Source: Cellvibrio zantedeschiae
Lineage (GTDB): Bacteria > Pseudomonadota > Gammaproteobacteria > Pseudomonadales > Cellvibrionaceae
NCBI RefSeq assembly: GCF_014652535.1
Contig: NZ_BMYZ01000001.1
Location: 310,001 to 374,000 of the forward strand
DNA: 64,000 nucleotides
Direction: 5' to 3'
Shown: positions 47,792-58,544 of the stretch, piece after piece
Position numbering within the stretch: position 1 is the first letter of the stretch
Layout of the letters: each line of letters starts with the position of its first letter
Made by a program: the position numbers and the translations under genes
The notes under the pieces: model-generated
What the model saw: only the letters and a program-made list of their open reading frames with translations
The model's database searches: none
Told to the model about the DNA's origin: nothing

Positions 47792-50440
47792 ATGTCTGAA
47801 CAAATCCGTCCTGAGCAAAATAATGTAGTGCAACTGAACCCCGAACGTACAACGGGGCAGCCACCGGCAATTATTTTGGCGCGCCTGCCCGCCGCGATGC
47901 ATTCATTGCGTGATAAGGCTCGCCAGCAGCTGCAGGGTTTACTGCGCGACCTGTTTGATAAGGTTGATGATGCGATGTTCGAGTTGGCTGACAAGGCCAA
48001 CAACAACCACGAACAAAATTTGTATTTCGATTCAATGCGCGAAGTTCGTCTTCGTCGCCGTGCCATGGAGACTGCTTTTTTTCGCAGTATCGACATTCGC
48101 TTCGCACAGTTGTTGGATCACAACGCCTACCGTGATGAGCTTCAAGCAGAGGCAAAAGAATTCTCGTTGGATGATCTTTCTCTCGTTAAAAATGACGATC
48201 TTGAAGAGATGGTGGCGATTGAGGGTATGGTCAACAAGGCTAACGAGCAGTTTGCTGAGCCTATCCAGCACTTGACCCTGCGAATTGATCATCTTGTACC
48301 CATCAAGGTTTATCAAAAGAACAACCCTCTCGGTGTAGATGTTATTTGTAACGCCTTTAATGATGCTGCAAAAAGCCTTTCCATTGATGTTAAAGCGAAG
48401 CTCGTACTCTTTAAGCTTTTCGACAATATGGTTATGACCAAGTTGGGTGGCTTGTTCCAATCGCTCAACCAGTTGTTGATTGAAGCTAATATTCTGCCGT
48501 CTTTAAAACAAGCCGTGCGAGCCAAGCGTCCTGGACCATCTACCCAAGAGCACTACGGTTCGGGCTTATCTGCTAGTTTGACTGAGGAAGAAGCCAGCGC
48601 ACCGCAAGTTAATAAGGCTGGTGGCGGAACCGCACAGGTTGGTGGCGGGATTGTTACGTCCTATGACGACCAAACTAATCAAGTTCTGCATAGTTTGCGC
48701 GACCTTTTGGGCTCCCGTGGTGGTGCTCGTGGGGCAGGCGAGCGTATTGCCGGTGGCGAGGTTGTCGCAAGCCAGGATTTGGTGAGGATTCTATCCCTTG
48801 CCCAGCACCAAAATACCTTTACCCAAGCACCCGTAAACGGCGCTGTTACACCCATTAATATTCGCGATTTGCTTCAAAGCTTGTTAATTAATGAACATCA
48901 AAAGCCGCAAGCGATTAATGCTGTTGACGACGATGTTATTAACCTCGTCAGCATGATGTTCGATTTTATCCTGGATGATCGCAACCTCGCGTCCCCCATG
49001 AAGGCTTTGATCGGTCGTTTGCAAATCCCTATGGTTAAGGTTGCGATTGCTGATAAAACCTTTTTCAGCAAAGGCGGTCATCCAGCTCGTCGTCTGTTAA
49101 ACGAAATGGCGATGGCTGCGCTGGGCTGGCAAGAATCCAGCGAAGAGAATCAGCGCAAAGACAGTTTGTTCAATAAAATGGAATCTATTGTGCAAACCAT
49201 TCTGTCGGACTTTGAAACCGACATGGCTATTTTCAATAACTTGTTAACTGATTTCCGCTCTTTCCTTGAGAAGGATAAGCGTCGCGCGCAAATTTTAGAG
49301 CAGCGCACTATTGATGCTGAAGATGGTAAAGCCAAGTCAGAGCGCGCCCGTTTGCAGGTTGATTCCGTATTGAATCGTCTGACATCCGGTCACGATCTAC
49401 CCTTGCCAGCGCAAAAATTATTGCGCGATGCCTGGGGTAATGTGCTGTTTATCATTTCGCTAAAACAGGGTGTAGAAAGCCCCGAATGGCAAGCTGGTAT
49501 TCGTACCGCACAACAGTTGGTGTGGAGTTTGACTGCGCCAATGTCTAAGGAAAACCGCCAGGGTTTGTTGAAGCTGGTTCCGCAATTATTGCAAAAATTG
49601 CGCGTTGGCTTGGAAGATATTTCCTACAGTCCGTTTGAAACTACGCAACTATTTAAGCAATTGGAAACCCTGCATTTGGCGCGTTTGCGCTCCGTACCAA
49701 AAATTGAGGATGCACCAGCTGCGCCACAAATTAAAGTTAAGCTGGCTGATGTTCCGACTCCGGCGGTCGCCGTTACTCGCGTAAAAGTTGCGGAAGTTCC
49801 CGCTCCTGTTACAGCTGCGCCTAAAGCAGAGCTTGCAGAAGTTGTTGCAGATGCTGCGGATGAGATTTCATCGGCCACTAATGTATCTGCCGCAAATGAA
49901 CCTGTGGTTGATAGTGTTGTTGAAGAAATAACTCCAGTGTCGGTTGTTTCGGTTGTGGCAGATGTTGCTGCAGAAAGCACAAATGATGTGATGCAAGCGA
50001 CTCAAGTCGAGGCTGTTGATATTCCAGTGTTGGAAGAAGTCGTAGCGACACCTGCAGTTGAACCTTTGGTTCCCGTGGGCGCGACATTAGAGTCGCTAGA
50101 GACTTTCGTTGTAGTAAACGACGAGCCTCTTTTTGATGTAGGTGCAGATAGTTTGCCCGAGGGCGACCAACATTTATCTTTGGTTGGAAACCTTACCCAA
50201 GGCAGCTGGTTCGAAATGCAAAGCGAAGATGGTCAAAAATTCCGCAGTCGTCTTGCAGCTATTATCCGCGCCACCGGCAAGTATATTTTCGTGAACCGTT
50301 CTGGCGTGAAGGTTGCGGAAGAAACTCGCATGAGTCTTGCGTTGGCGCTTAAATCTGGCCGCTTGCAGGTGCTTGATGACGGTATGTTATTTGACCGCGC
50401 GCTTGAAGCCGTTATTGGTAATCTTCGCAGCAGCCGTTAA
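47792..50440 (+). CDS. DUF1631 family protein
   Basis: Large, mostly helical cytoplasmic protein of about 882 residues, with no signal peptide or membrane helix. The first ~640 residues match DUF1631 as I know it. A low-complexity Val/Ala/Glu-rich linker of about 130 residues follows, then a conserved C-terminal segment (TQGSWFEMQSEDGQKFRSRL to FVNRSGVKVAEET). The function is unknown. A homologue occupies the same place between nadC and ampD in Pseudomonas. ATG at 47792 is chosen; ATG at 47780 is in frame and possible. Confidence 0.85.
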   Translation: MSEQIRPEQNNVVQLNPERTTGQPPAIILARLPAAMHSLRDKARQQLQGLLRDLFDKVDDAMFELADKANNNHEQNLYFDSMREVRLRRRAMETAFFRSIDIRFAQLLDHNAYRDELQAEAKEFSLDDLSLVKNDDLEEMVAIEGMVNKANEQFAEPIQHLTLRIDHLVPIKVYQKNNPLGVDVICNAFNDAAKSLSIDVKAKLVLFKLFDNMVMTKLGGLFQSLNQLLIEANILPSLKQAVRAKRPGPSTQEHYGSGLSASLTEEEASAPQVNKAGGGTAQVGGGIVTSYDDQTNQVLHSLRDLLGSRGGARGAGERIAGGEVVASQDLVRILSLAQHQNTFTQAPVNGAVTPINIRDLLQSLLINEHQKPQAINAVDDDVINLVSMMFDFILDDRNLASPMKALIGRLQIPMVKVAIADKTFFSKGGHPARRLLNEMAMAALGWQESSEENQRKDSLFNKMESIVQTILSDFETDMAIFNNLLTDFRSFLEKDKRRAQILEQRTIDAEDGKAKSERARLQVDSVLNRLTSGHDLPLPAQKLLRDAWGNVLFIISLKQGVESPEWQAGIRTAQQLVWSLTAPMSKENRQGLLKLVPQLLQKLRVGLEDISYSPFETTQLFKQLETLHLARLRSVPKIEDAPAAPQIKVKLADVPTPAVAVTRVKVAEVPAPVTAAPKAELAEVVADAADEISSATNVSAANEPVVDSVVEEITPVSVVSVVADVAAESTNDVMQATQVEAVDIPVLEEVVATPAVEPLVPVGATLESLETFVVVNDEPLFDVGADSLPEGDQHLSLVGNLTQGSWFEMQSEDGQKFRSRLAAIIRATGKYIFVNRSGVKVAEETRMSLALALKSGRLQVLDDGMLFDRALEAVIGNLRSSR

Positions 50441-50543
50441 GTCATGGCTGCATCCTTTGCGGATGCAAACACCTGTTCTTCAGTTTATTATGCCCACTCT
50501 CTTAAATAGTAAGTGGGCAAAATAACCTAAAGGCAGGCGTTTA

Positions 50544-51092
50544 GTGATTTCAAATGATGGCTATTTAGCAGCCGCAACCCAGTGCCCGTCTCCCAATACC
50601 AATCAGCGTCCAGTTGATCACTCTGTCAGTCTTCTGGTTATCCACAATATCAGCTTGCCCCCAGGTCAATTTGGGACAGGTTGCGTCCAATCCTTCTTTA
50701 CTAATCAGTTAGACCCCGCTCAACACCCGTATTTTCAAACTATTGCTGAGCTCAAAGTCTCTGCTCATCTCTTTATTGAACGCGACGGAACTGTTACGCA
50801 ATTTGTTCCTTTCGGTGAGCGAGCCTGGCATGCGGGTGCGTCTTCATTTCACGGTGTTGCAAACTGCAACGATTACAGTATTGGGATTGAGTTGGAAGGT
50901 TGCGACAATATTGCTTACACTGACGCCCAATATGAAGCTCTGGCTGAGGTAAGCCGCGAAATTCTGCGAGCCTATCCCGAAATTACCCTTGAACGTATTG
51001 TTGGCCATAATGATATAGCCCCTGGTCGCAAAACTGATCCGGGCGAGGCTTTTGACTGGCCCCGCTTTCGCGCCAGCTTGAATACTCGCTGA
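50544..51092 (+). CDS. ampD: AmpD, cytosolic anhydro-MurNAc-L-alanine amidase
   Basis: Zinc amidase of 182 residues that cleaves 1,6-anhydro-MurNAc-peptides during wall recycling; loss derepresses AmpC-type beta-lactamase in species that have it. Zinc ligands His34 (VIHNISL), His155 (VGHNDIAPGRKTDPG) and Asp165 are present at nearly the standard numbering. No signal peptide, so it is the cytosolic form. The start is GTG at 50544 with AGG upstream. ampE follows by 30 bases. Confidence 0.96.
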   Translation: MISNDGYLAAATQCPSPNTNQRPVDHSVSLLVIHNISLPPGQFGTGCVQSFFTNQLDPAQHPYFQTIAELKVSAHLFIERDGTVTQFVPFGERAWHAGASSFHGVANCNDYSIGIELEGCDNIAYTDAQYEALAEVSREILRAYPEITLERIVGHNDIAPGRKTDPGEAFDWPRFRASLNTR

Positions 51093-51122
51093 TACAACAG
51101 CGTCTAATAACGAGATACCTTT

Positions 51123-52136
51123 ATGATTTTTTTAAGTCTTATTGCCGTGTTGGGCATTATGTATTGGTCGCCAAATAGCGCGAGCGTTTTGCAGCGCGAC
51201 GGCTGGTTTATTTGGTTGCTCAACCGCGTGCGCGCTTTACCTGCTGCATCTTCATTTCCCTTGTTGCCAATGATCATTGCTTTTGTGCTTCCACTCCTCG
51301 CGGTGATGGTGTGTATCTGGGCCATTGTGCATTTTTTGTCGGCTAACTTTTTATTCTTTTTATATGTTCCCGTGCTTTTGTACAGTTTGGGCCGCGGGGA
51401 TTTTTTAGCGGAATTGAATAATTATATTGAAATTGCCAATCGCGGTGATTCTGTTGCGGCCAGCAAATGGATTGATGATCTTTGTGGCCATGCTGCCAAT
51501 GATATTTCTGCGTCGGCTGTGGGTGATTGGAAAAGCTTGCACGCTCAAGCACTGAAAGTCATCAGCTATCGTGGATTTGAACGTGCGTTCGCAGTGTTAT
51601 TTTGGTTTGTTATTGCGGGGGCTGTTGGCGCGCTCTTGTATCGTTTGAGTGCCATCTATCGCGAACAAACCGTTCCTCACTCAAACGAAGCGGCGTTGGC
51701 AGATAAGTGGCTGTGGTTAATTGAATTCCCCGCTGTACGCTTAATGGGGCTAACCTGGGCGTTCGTCGGTAATTTTGATAGCTGCCCACTGCGCGACAGT
51801 TTGCTGGACGTTGAAAATTCCTCCATGACTATTTTGAATAATAGTTTGCGCGGCGCTCTAGGTGCTCCTACAGATTTATATGTTAAACCTGTTGTGGTAG
51901 TGGATGCGGAAGCGACGCCCGCTGAAGTAGCAGAAGCTGCAGAAGAGCTTGCGGAAGCGGAGCAAGAAGCAGAAGAGAACGCGCAAGAAATCATTGAAGA
52001 TTTGGTGGGGATTACCCTTAGCCCGCAAGCAGAACCTGCTTATTCTTTTGCCTTGGTAAAATCCAGCGTGCCTTTGTATTCGCGTTCACTTTTATTCTGG
52101 GTGGGCGCTATCGCTTTTGCGACTTTGTTTATTTAA
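51123..52136 (+). CDS. ampE: AmpE, inner-membrane protein
   Basis: Polytopic protein of 337 residues of the AmpE/CobD-like family, linked to ampD in many gammaproteobacteria; its biochemical role is unsettled. The N-terminal FLSLIAVLGIMYW, the YSLGRGDF segment, and a late hydrophobic segment are visible. An acidic Ala/Glu-rich stretch of about 35 residues (around 260-295) precedes the last conserved segment; this explains why it is longer than the 284 residues of the E. coli protein. Confidence 0.9.
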   Translation: MIFLSLIAVLGIMYWSPNSASVLQRDGWFIWLLNRVRALPAASSFPLLPMIIAFVLPLLAVMVCIWAIVHFLSANFLFFLYVPVLLYSLGRGDFLAELNNYIEIANRGDSVAASKWIDDLCGHAANDISASAVGDWKSLHAQALKVISYRGFERAFAVLFWFVIAGAVGALLYRLSAIYREQTVPHSNEAALADKWLWLIEFPAVRLMGLTWAFVGNFDSCPLRDSLLDVENSSMTILNNSLRGALGAPTDLYVKPVVVVDAEATPAEVAEAAEELAEAEQEAEENAQEIIEDLVGITLSPQAEPAYSFALVKSSVPLYSRSLLFWVGAIAFATLFI

Positions 52137-52175
52137 GCATTTCTTTAAAATTTTTGTTTGTAGAGGTAACTAACA

Positions 52176-52658
52176 ATGCCATCATTTGATGTGGTTTCAG
52201 AAGTTGACAAACACGCGCTTACTAATGCGGTAGATCAAGCCAGCAAAGTAATAACTAGTCGCTACGACTTCAAAGGTGTAGATGCAAAGTTTGACCGTAA
52301 AGAATACGAAATTACGGTTACGGCTGATACCGAGTATCAGCTTGATGCTATGTTGGATGCATTAAGAACAGCGCTGCCTAAAAATGGTATTGGTGTTTCG
52401 TGTCTTGAGATCAAAAAAATCCAAACTGCTGGCAAACAAGTGAAGAGAGATATCGTTGTTCGTACCGGCGTGGAAACCGAGCTTGCGAAAAAAATCGTTA
52501 AAATGACGAAAGACCAAAAGCTGAAAGTGCAAGCTGCAATTCAAGGCGACCAGGTGAGAATTACCGGCAAAAAGCGCGATGATTTGCAAGAGTGTATTGC
52601 AATGTTGCGCGCGGCAGAGTTTGAAATGCCTTTGCAGTATATTAATTTTAGGGATTAA
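52176..52658 (+). CDS. yajQ: YajQ family nucleotide-binding protein
   Basis: Protein of 160 residues with the usual start MPSFDVVSEVDKHALTNAVDQA and end MPLQYINFRD. Two ferredoxin-like subdomains bind nucleotides; a Xanthomonas homologue has been reported as a cyclic di-GMP effector. The gene is monocistronic here, closed by a bidirectional terminator shared with ampG. Confidence 0.96.
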   Translation: MPSFDVVSEVDKHALTNAVDQASKVITSRYDFKGVDAKFDRKEYEITVTADTEYQLDAMLDALRTALPKNGIGVSCLEIKKIQTAGKQVKRDIVVRTGVETELAKKIVKMTKDQKLKVQAAIQGDQVRITGKKRDDLQECIAMLRAAEFEMPLQYINFRD

Positions 52659-52677
52659 CCCTATTTACCGCATGACG

Positions 52678-52711
52678 AAAAAAGCAGGCGTAGCAATGCG
52701 TCTGCTTTTTT
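52678..52711. terminator. Bidirectional terminator between yajQ and ampG
   Basis: The left arm AAAAAAGCAGGCG (52678-52690) pairs with CGTCTGCTTTTTT (52699-52711) with one G-U wobble and an 8-base loop. A-run and T-run flank it, so it can act on both strands. It overlaps the ampG stop by two bases. Confidence 0.85.
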
Positions 52712-53993
52712 ATTTCGCATCCGTTTTATTCCACAACCACGCCAGCAGCAGCAAGGTCGGTATAACCGAAAGTGTGCTGAATATAAAAAATGTTTGGTAA
52801 TTGGTTGCTTCCACAATATAGCCTGAAACCCCGCCAATAAATTTCCCTGGTAAATTTGCGAGTGACGCGAGCAGCGCATATTGTGTTGCGGTGAAGTTGC
52901 GATCTGTAAGGCTCGACATAAATGCAACCAACACAACGCCAGCGAAACCTTGCGATAAGTTATCGGCACTAATCGTTGCAAAAAATGCCCACTGCTCAGA
53001 GGGGTGAATTGCCATTAATAAATAAGCCAGATTGGAAATTGAAACTGCAATTGCTGCAATCACCAGCATGGGTTTGATATTAAAAGCGGCAACGCAAACA
53101 CCGCCTATAAATGCTCCCGCAATACCAATCCATACACCGTAGAGTTTTGAGATTGTCGCAATGTCGGCTTTGGTAAATCCTGAGTCTAAATAAAATGGCC
53201 CTGCTAGAACACCAATCATTTGGTCTGGTAATTTAAAAAGTCCAACAAAGGCTAGGAGAGCCAACGCGAGTAGAATGCCGTTGCGTGAAAAGAATTCCTG
53301 GAAAGGTTTTATAAACGCATCTTGAATGCGAATTTCGCGCACAGTCACTTTTTCAGGATTGGGTTCTTTCGATAAAAGCACAGCGATAAGCGGCAAAAGA
53401 ATGCAGGCTGCCATTGCCAGATAAGCATTAGTCCAGCCTACAAGTTCTGCTAAATAGAGCGTAACGGCGCCAGATAAAATTAATCCAATCCGGTAACCCA
53501 AAATATAAGTCGCTGCGAGCGCTGCCTGCGATTCGACGGGGGCAATTTCGATTCGGTAAGCATCCATGACTGTGTCTTGTGTTGCGCCTGCAAATGCCGT
53601 TAATCCAGCAAGAATAGTGAAGACAATTAATGACGAGCCCGGTCCTATAACAGCCATGCTTGTTAAAGAAATGATTAACAATATTTGCGACGCAACCAAC
53701 CAACCTTTGCGGCGACCCAAAAAGGGCAGGGGGTAGCGATCAATTAAGGGCGCCCATAAAAATTTAAGCACATAAAAAAAGCTCGCGTAACTGACTAATC
53801 CAATTGCGCTGAGAGCGACGCCGGTATCGCGCAGCCAGGTAGAAAGTGTATAGCCCACTAATAAAAATGGCAGGGCAGAGCCGACACCTAAAAACATCAT
53901 AGTTACTGCTGAGGGGGTGGCAAATGCGCGTTGAATTCCTCGCCAGCCTTTATAATTATTTTTATCATTCGACGTTAAAGTTTCTGTGCTCAT
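52710..53993 (-). CDS. ampG: AmpG-like muropeptide permease (MFS)
   Basis: Major facilitator protein of 427 residues with about twelve hydrophobic segments. FATPSAVTMMFLGVGSALPF at the first helix, FLWAPLIDR and GRRKGW after helix 2, and ATQDTVMDAYRIE in helix 4 to 5 are AmpG signatures. It imports GlcNAc-anhydro-MurNAc-peptides for recycling; AmpD, encoded nearby, acts on the product. It converges on yajQ. Confidence 0.92.
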   Translation of the reverse strand: MSTETLTSNDKNNYKGWRGIQRAFATPSAVTMMFLGVGSALPFLLVGYTLSTWLRDTGVALSAIGLVSYASFFYVLKFLWAPLIDRYPLPFLGRRKGWLVASQILLIISLTSMAVIGPGSSLIVFTILAGLTAFAGATQDTVMDAYRIEIAPVESQAALAATYILGYRIGLILSGAVTLYLAELVGWTNAYLAMAACILLPLIAVLLSKEPNPEKVTVREIRIQDAFIKPFQEFFSRNGILLALALLAFVGLFKLPDQMIGVLAGPFYLDSGFTKADIATISKLYGVWIGIAGAFIGGVCVAAFNIKPMLVIAAIAVSISNLAYLLMAIHPSEQWAFFATISADNLSQGFAGVVLVAFMSSLTDRNFTATQYALLASLANLPGKFIGGVSGYIVEATNYQTFFIFSTLSVIPTLLLLAWLWNKTDAK

Positions 53994-54024
53994 AAGTAGT
54001 GGCTGCGTTTAGTAAAAATAAAAT

Positions 54025-54336
54025 TTAGTAGGCGTAAATTGATAATTTAATTTTACCGTTATTAATTACGACACCTTCTTTTTCAAGGCGTCGTATTTGT
54101 TCGCGGTATGAATCCGAATTTTCAGGTAGCGAAAGTTTTCCTTGTGAATTGATAACTCTGTGCCAAGGCAAGCGCGAACCCGCCGGCAGCCCGCACATCA
54201 ACCGACCCGCTAAACGCGCGCCGTTAGGCATGCCGGCCAGCTTGGCGAGATTACCATAGGTGATAACTTTGCCTTTGGGGACTTGTGCAAGCGCCAGATA
54301 AATGGCTTCTCTACGTTGTTCTTGAGTCTCTAGCAT
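54025..54336 (-). CDS. Alkyltransferase-like protein (ATL, MGMT family)
   Basis: Protein of 103 residues corresponding to the DNA-binding domain of O6-alkylguanine-DNA alkyltransferase. The active-site motif reads PWHRV, with Trp in place of the catalytic Cys of PCHRV, so it cannot dealkylate DNA. Known ATLs bind O6-alkylguanine and direct nucleotide excision repair. ATG at 54336 is preferred to a TTG four codons upstream. Confidence 0.92.
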   Translation of the reverse strand: MLETQEQRREAIYLALAQVPKGKVITYGNLAKLAGMPNGARLAGRLMCGLPAGSRLPWHRVINSQGKLSLPENSDSYREQIRRLEKEGVVINNGKIKLSIYAY

Positions 54337-54431
54337 AGCGTCCGTCAAAGATTGGGTGAATCCGAGGGTGACTAACCATAATTAACACTAATTAATTTGC
54401 CTATTAACAGATCAGGCTTTCTAATTCGATT

Positions 54432-55481
54432 ATGACAGTTACAGTGACGATTTTTCCAGTGAAGCCATTTTTCATTTTTTTGAGTTTAATAATCAGTGTT
54501 AATTTGCAAGCTGGGGTTATTGTTCTCGCCAATGGCGATAGCGTCAGCGGTCAATTGGTACGCTTGGATGGTGAGCAACTCGTATGGAAGACCGCTAATT
54601 TTGGCGAGCAATCCATCAAACGCACCAATATCAAATCCATTACAACCGACCAAAAATTAAAGATCAACGGAAGCACCCAAGCCTGCCGTTTAGTCGCAAT
54701 GGAAAGTGACTATCTCAGTTACACCTGCGGCGATGATGCTCAGATTATCAGGGTACCGTTCTTAACGCTTAAAGTTATACAGCCGTTTGAAGATTACAAA
54801 AAAGATGCGTTAATCCACCACGGTAAAATTAATTTGTGGGGTGCTTATTCGCGTGGTAACGAAGTGCGCGATGAGTGGAATTTGCAGGCGGAGGCTGATT
54901 TAAGGCTTGGTGAATTTCGCCATGTGTTGGGTGGTGAATATGCGCGCTCATCCTGGTTTTATTCGGTACCGCAAACTCGTTGGAATGCACGTTATTCGCT
55001 CGACTGGTTTCTTCAAGAGCGCTGGTTCTGGTACAACAATACGGTAATTGGTGCAGATCCCCGCCGCGGCTTGGATGAATATGTTTTGTTGGGTTCCGGT
55101 GCGGGTTATCAATTTTGGGAAAATAAAAAGACCGCGCTCTCGCTAAAAACTGGCGTAGCATATCTCAATGAAAAATATCTCCCGCCTAATAAAAATACCC
55201 AGGATTTCGTGCACGGCGATGAATTTTATGCAATTCGGCTCGGCATGGATTTTCGTTATACCTTTCCCATGGGCGTCTCGTTTTTTCACAATAATGAATT
55301 GATCCATTCGCTGGAAAATACTGCTGACTGGCGCTTGAAAACCGCCTCGGGGATCAGCTCCATGATTCTCAACAAAGTGTTTGCGGAATTTAAGTTTGAT
55401 TATTTAGTCGACAATGAGCCCCAGCCGGGCCGTGAAGGAGAGGACACTCGTCTTTCGCTCGGTGTCAGTTACAAGTGGTAA
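54432..55481 (+). CDS. DUF481 outer-membrane beta-barrel protein
   Basis: Protein of 349 residues with a signal peptide (about 1-27, FLSLIISVNLQA), an N-terminal globular part (LANGDSVSGQLVRLDGEQLVW, about 30-120) and a DUF481 domain of alternating beta strands. It ends in Trp after an aromatic-rich strand, as expected for a barrel recognised by the BAM complex. Cysteines in CRLVA and YTCGDD may form a disulfide. The substrate or role is unknown. Confidence 0.83.
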   Translation: MTVTVTIFPVKPFFIFLSLIISVNLQAGVIVLANGDSVSGQLVRLDGEQLVWKTANFGEQSIKRTNIKSITTDQKLKINGSTQACRLVAMESDYLSYTCGDDAQIIRVPFLTLKVIQPFEDYKKDALIHHGKINLWGAYSRGNEVRDEWNLQAEADLRLGEFRHVLGGEYARSSWFYSVPQTRWNARYSLDWFLQERWFWYNNTVIGADPRRGLDEYVLLGSGAGYQFWENKKTALSLKTGVAYLNEKYLPPNKNTQDFVHGDEFYAIRLGMDFRYTFPMGVSFFHNNELIHSLENTADWRLKTASGISSMILNKVFAEFKFDYLVDNEPQPGREGEDTRLSLGVSYKW

Positions 55482-55533
55482 GCCTTCCCGCAACAAATGA
55501 TAGAATAGGCGCTTCATTGTTGAGGAAAAAGAT

Positions 55534-56118
55534 ATGCGTTTAGGTTTGTTGTGGTTTTTGGTAGTGCTGTTTGCAGAGATCTGGTCGATTATCAAAATGA
55601 GTGAGCATATCGGCGGCTGGGCAACATTTGTATTGCTTATCGCTGGTTTCTTTTTTGGTCTTCAGCTGATGCGCGCCCAGGGCATCAACGCCATGATTAA
55701 AGCCAATCTAGCCGCGCAAACTGCCAAATCCCCTTTGGGGCCAATTGCCGAAGGTATAGTTAAGGCGTTTGCTGGTGTTCTTCTTATCATCCCCGGTTTT
55801 TTTAGCGATCTTATTGCGATCCTCATTCTGCTGCCTTTTGTACGCAAAGGCTTTGCCCGTTATTTGGCCAAGAAGGGCCAATTCCAGGGCTTTGCTAATG
55901 GAAGTTTTGGGTCGGGTGGCTTTGGAGCTTTTGGCGGATTTGGAAGGCCGAGTGCTAACGATGATTTTGCAGGCGGAAACGTCTATGAGCACGACGGTAG
56001 TGCCAAGGTGAATACAGCCAGCGACCGCACCTTGAAAGATAAGCTAAGTGGCGAAGATGCCATTGAAGGCGAAGTAATAGAGCTGAAAACCGGTAAAAAA
56101 CCTAAAGATCCCACCTAA
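55534..56118 (+). CDS. fxsA: FxsA family membrane protein
   Basis: Protein of 194 residues with four hydrophobic segments and the FxsA pattern (LGLLWFLVVLFAEIWSI, LIIPGFFSDLIAILILLP). E. coli FxsA affects exclusion of phage T7 by F plasmids; the normal role is unclear. The C-terminal tail has a Gly/Phe-rich stretch (GSFGSGGFGAFGGFG) and a charged end. fxsA next to groES-groEL is a recurrent gammaproteobacterial arrangement. Confidence 0.93.
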   Translation: MRLGLLWFLVVLFAEIWSIIKMSEHIGGWATFVLLIAGFFFGLQLMRAQGINAMIKANLAAQTAKSPLGPIAEGIVKAFAGVLLIIPGFFSDLIAILILLPFVRKGFARYLAKKGQFQGFANGSFGSGGFGAFGGFGRPSANDDFAGGNVYEHDGSAKVNTASDRTLKDKLSGEDAIEGEVIELKTGKKPKDPT

Positions 56119-56142
56119 TTGCGGAATTTTTTTGCGTTCGCA

Positions 56143-56170
56143 GTTGAAATCCCTAATCCAAGCCCCATCT
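56143..56170 (+). promoter_or_regulatory. Sigma-32 heat-shock promoter of groES-groEL
   Basis: GTTGAAA at 56143-56149 and CCCCATCT at 56163-56170 are separated by 13 bases. This is one mismatch from the E. coli sigma-32 consensus CTTGAAA-N13/14-CCCCATnT. Transcription would start near 56177, leaving a leader of about 155 bases before groES. Confidence 0.85.
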
Positions 56171-56184
56171 GCTGTTCACCCCAT

Positions 56185-56297
56185 AGCGAGTTGTCGTCTA
56201 ACTCGCTTATCTGGCGGTCTTGAAGTGCTCAAAATCGTCACTTTTTACATTGCTGAGGCTAGCCTCAGGTTACCCAATCGCTGAGGTTGTCCTCGGG
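56185..56297 (+). promoter_or_regulatory. Hairpin-rich 5' leader of groES-groEL
   Basis: Three inverted repeats lie between the predicted start and groES: AGCGAGTT/AACTCGCT (56185-56207, 7-base loop), the perfect palindrome CTGAGGCTAGCCTCAG (56253-56268), and CTGAGG/CCTCGG (56281-56296, 4-base loop, one G-U pair). The last two share the unit GCTGAGG. None matches the CIRCE element. They may be mRNA structures or operators; the function is not known. Confidence 0.55.
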
Positions 56298-56332
56298 TTT
56301 GTTAATAACGCTAGTTTAGGAGACTTGTGTCC

Positions 56333-56623
56333 ATGAAAATTCGTCCGTTACATGATCGTGTTGTGGTTCGCCGCAAAGAAGAAGAAACCAAAACTGCTGG
56401 TGGCATCATCCTTTCAGGTGCAGCTAAAGAAAAGCCAAACCAAGGTGAAGTTCTTGCCGTGGGTAATGGCCGTGTATTGGCTAGCGGTGAATTGCGTCCG
56501 TTGGATGTGAAAGTGGGTGACATTGTTGTATTCGGTAAATACGCCGGCAGCGACACCATTAATATCGATGGCGAAGAATTAGTGATTTTGAACGAAAGCG
56601 ATATCAAAGCTGTTTTGGTGTAA
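56333..56623 (+). CDS. groES: GroES co-chaperonin
   Basis: Heptameric lid of the GroEL chamber, 96 residues. [14 protein letters not shown] starts the protein, the mobile loop holds [16 protein letters not shown], and the end reads [15 protein letters not shown] at 56333 is chosen because AGGAGA ends 9 bases upstream; a GTG at 56327 is too close to it. groEL follows by 93 bases. Confidence 0.98.
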   Translation: MKIRPLHDRVVVRRKEEETKTAGGIILSGAAKEKPNQGEVLAVGNGRVLASGELRPLDVKVGDIVVFGKYAGSDTINIDGEELVILNESDIKAVLV

Positions 56624-56710
56624 ATCAAAAGCGGTTCGATCGCAGTTCAACTCAAATAAAGAATCCCGAAATCTAATGATTTCCTCGTGTTAACGAATTA
56701 TTGAAGGTAG

Positions 56711-58366
<1,656 letters not shown>

Positions 58367-58374
58367 GTCTGCAC

Positions 58375-58403
58375 AAAAAAGGCGCGTTTATCGCGCCTTT
58401 TTT
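58375..58403 (+). terminator. Intrinsic terminator after groEL
   Basis: GGCGCG (58381-58386) pairs with CGCGCC (58392-58397) around TTTAT, extended by six A upstream and six T downstream. It starts 8 bases after the groEL stop. Confidence 0.92.
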
Positions 58404-58544
58404 CTTTTAAACGATAAACATTTTCATCTAGCAAAAAACTATTAAGTAGATAAAAGATTTTGGTTATACGGTTCGCTGAATCTGGCATACAATCCGCAAC
58501 CGCATAGAAAGAAATTTTCCCCACCGTGAATTAGGAGAATCCTC

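Noticed and set aside
49624-49980. Long antisense frames opposite the DUF1631 linker
   Set aside because: They mirror the Val/Ala/Glu-rich codons of the real gene and have no start context or family resemblance.
50448-50519. Terminator pair between the DUF1631 gene and ampD
   Set aside because: Two short stems exist (TGCATCC/GGATGCA and TGCCCACT/AGTGGGCA) but neither is followed by a T-run, so I do not call terminators.
56185-56207. CIRCE (HrcA) operator before groES
   Set aside because: The arms AGCGAGTT/AACTCGCT with a 7-base loop do not match the CIRCE arms TTAGCACTC/GAGTGCTAA with a 9-base loop.
56219-56245. Second sigma-32 promoter starting at CTTGAAG
   Set aside because: No CCCCAT-like -10 element follows at the right distance.
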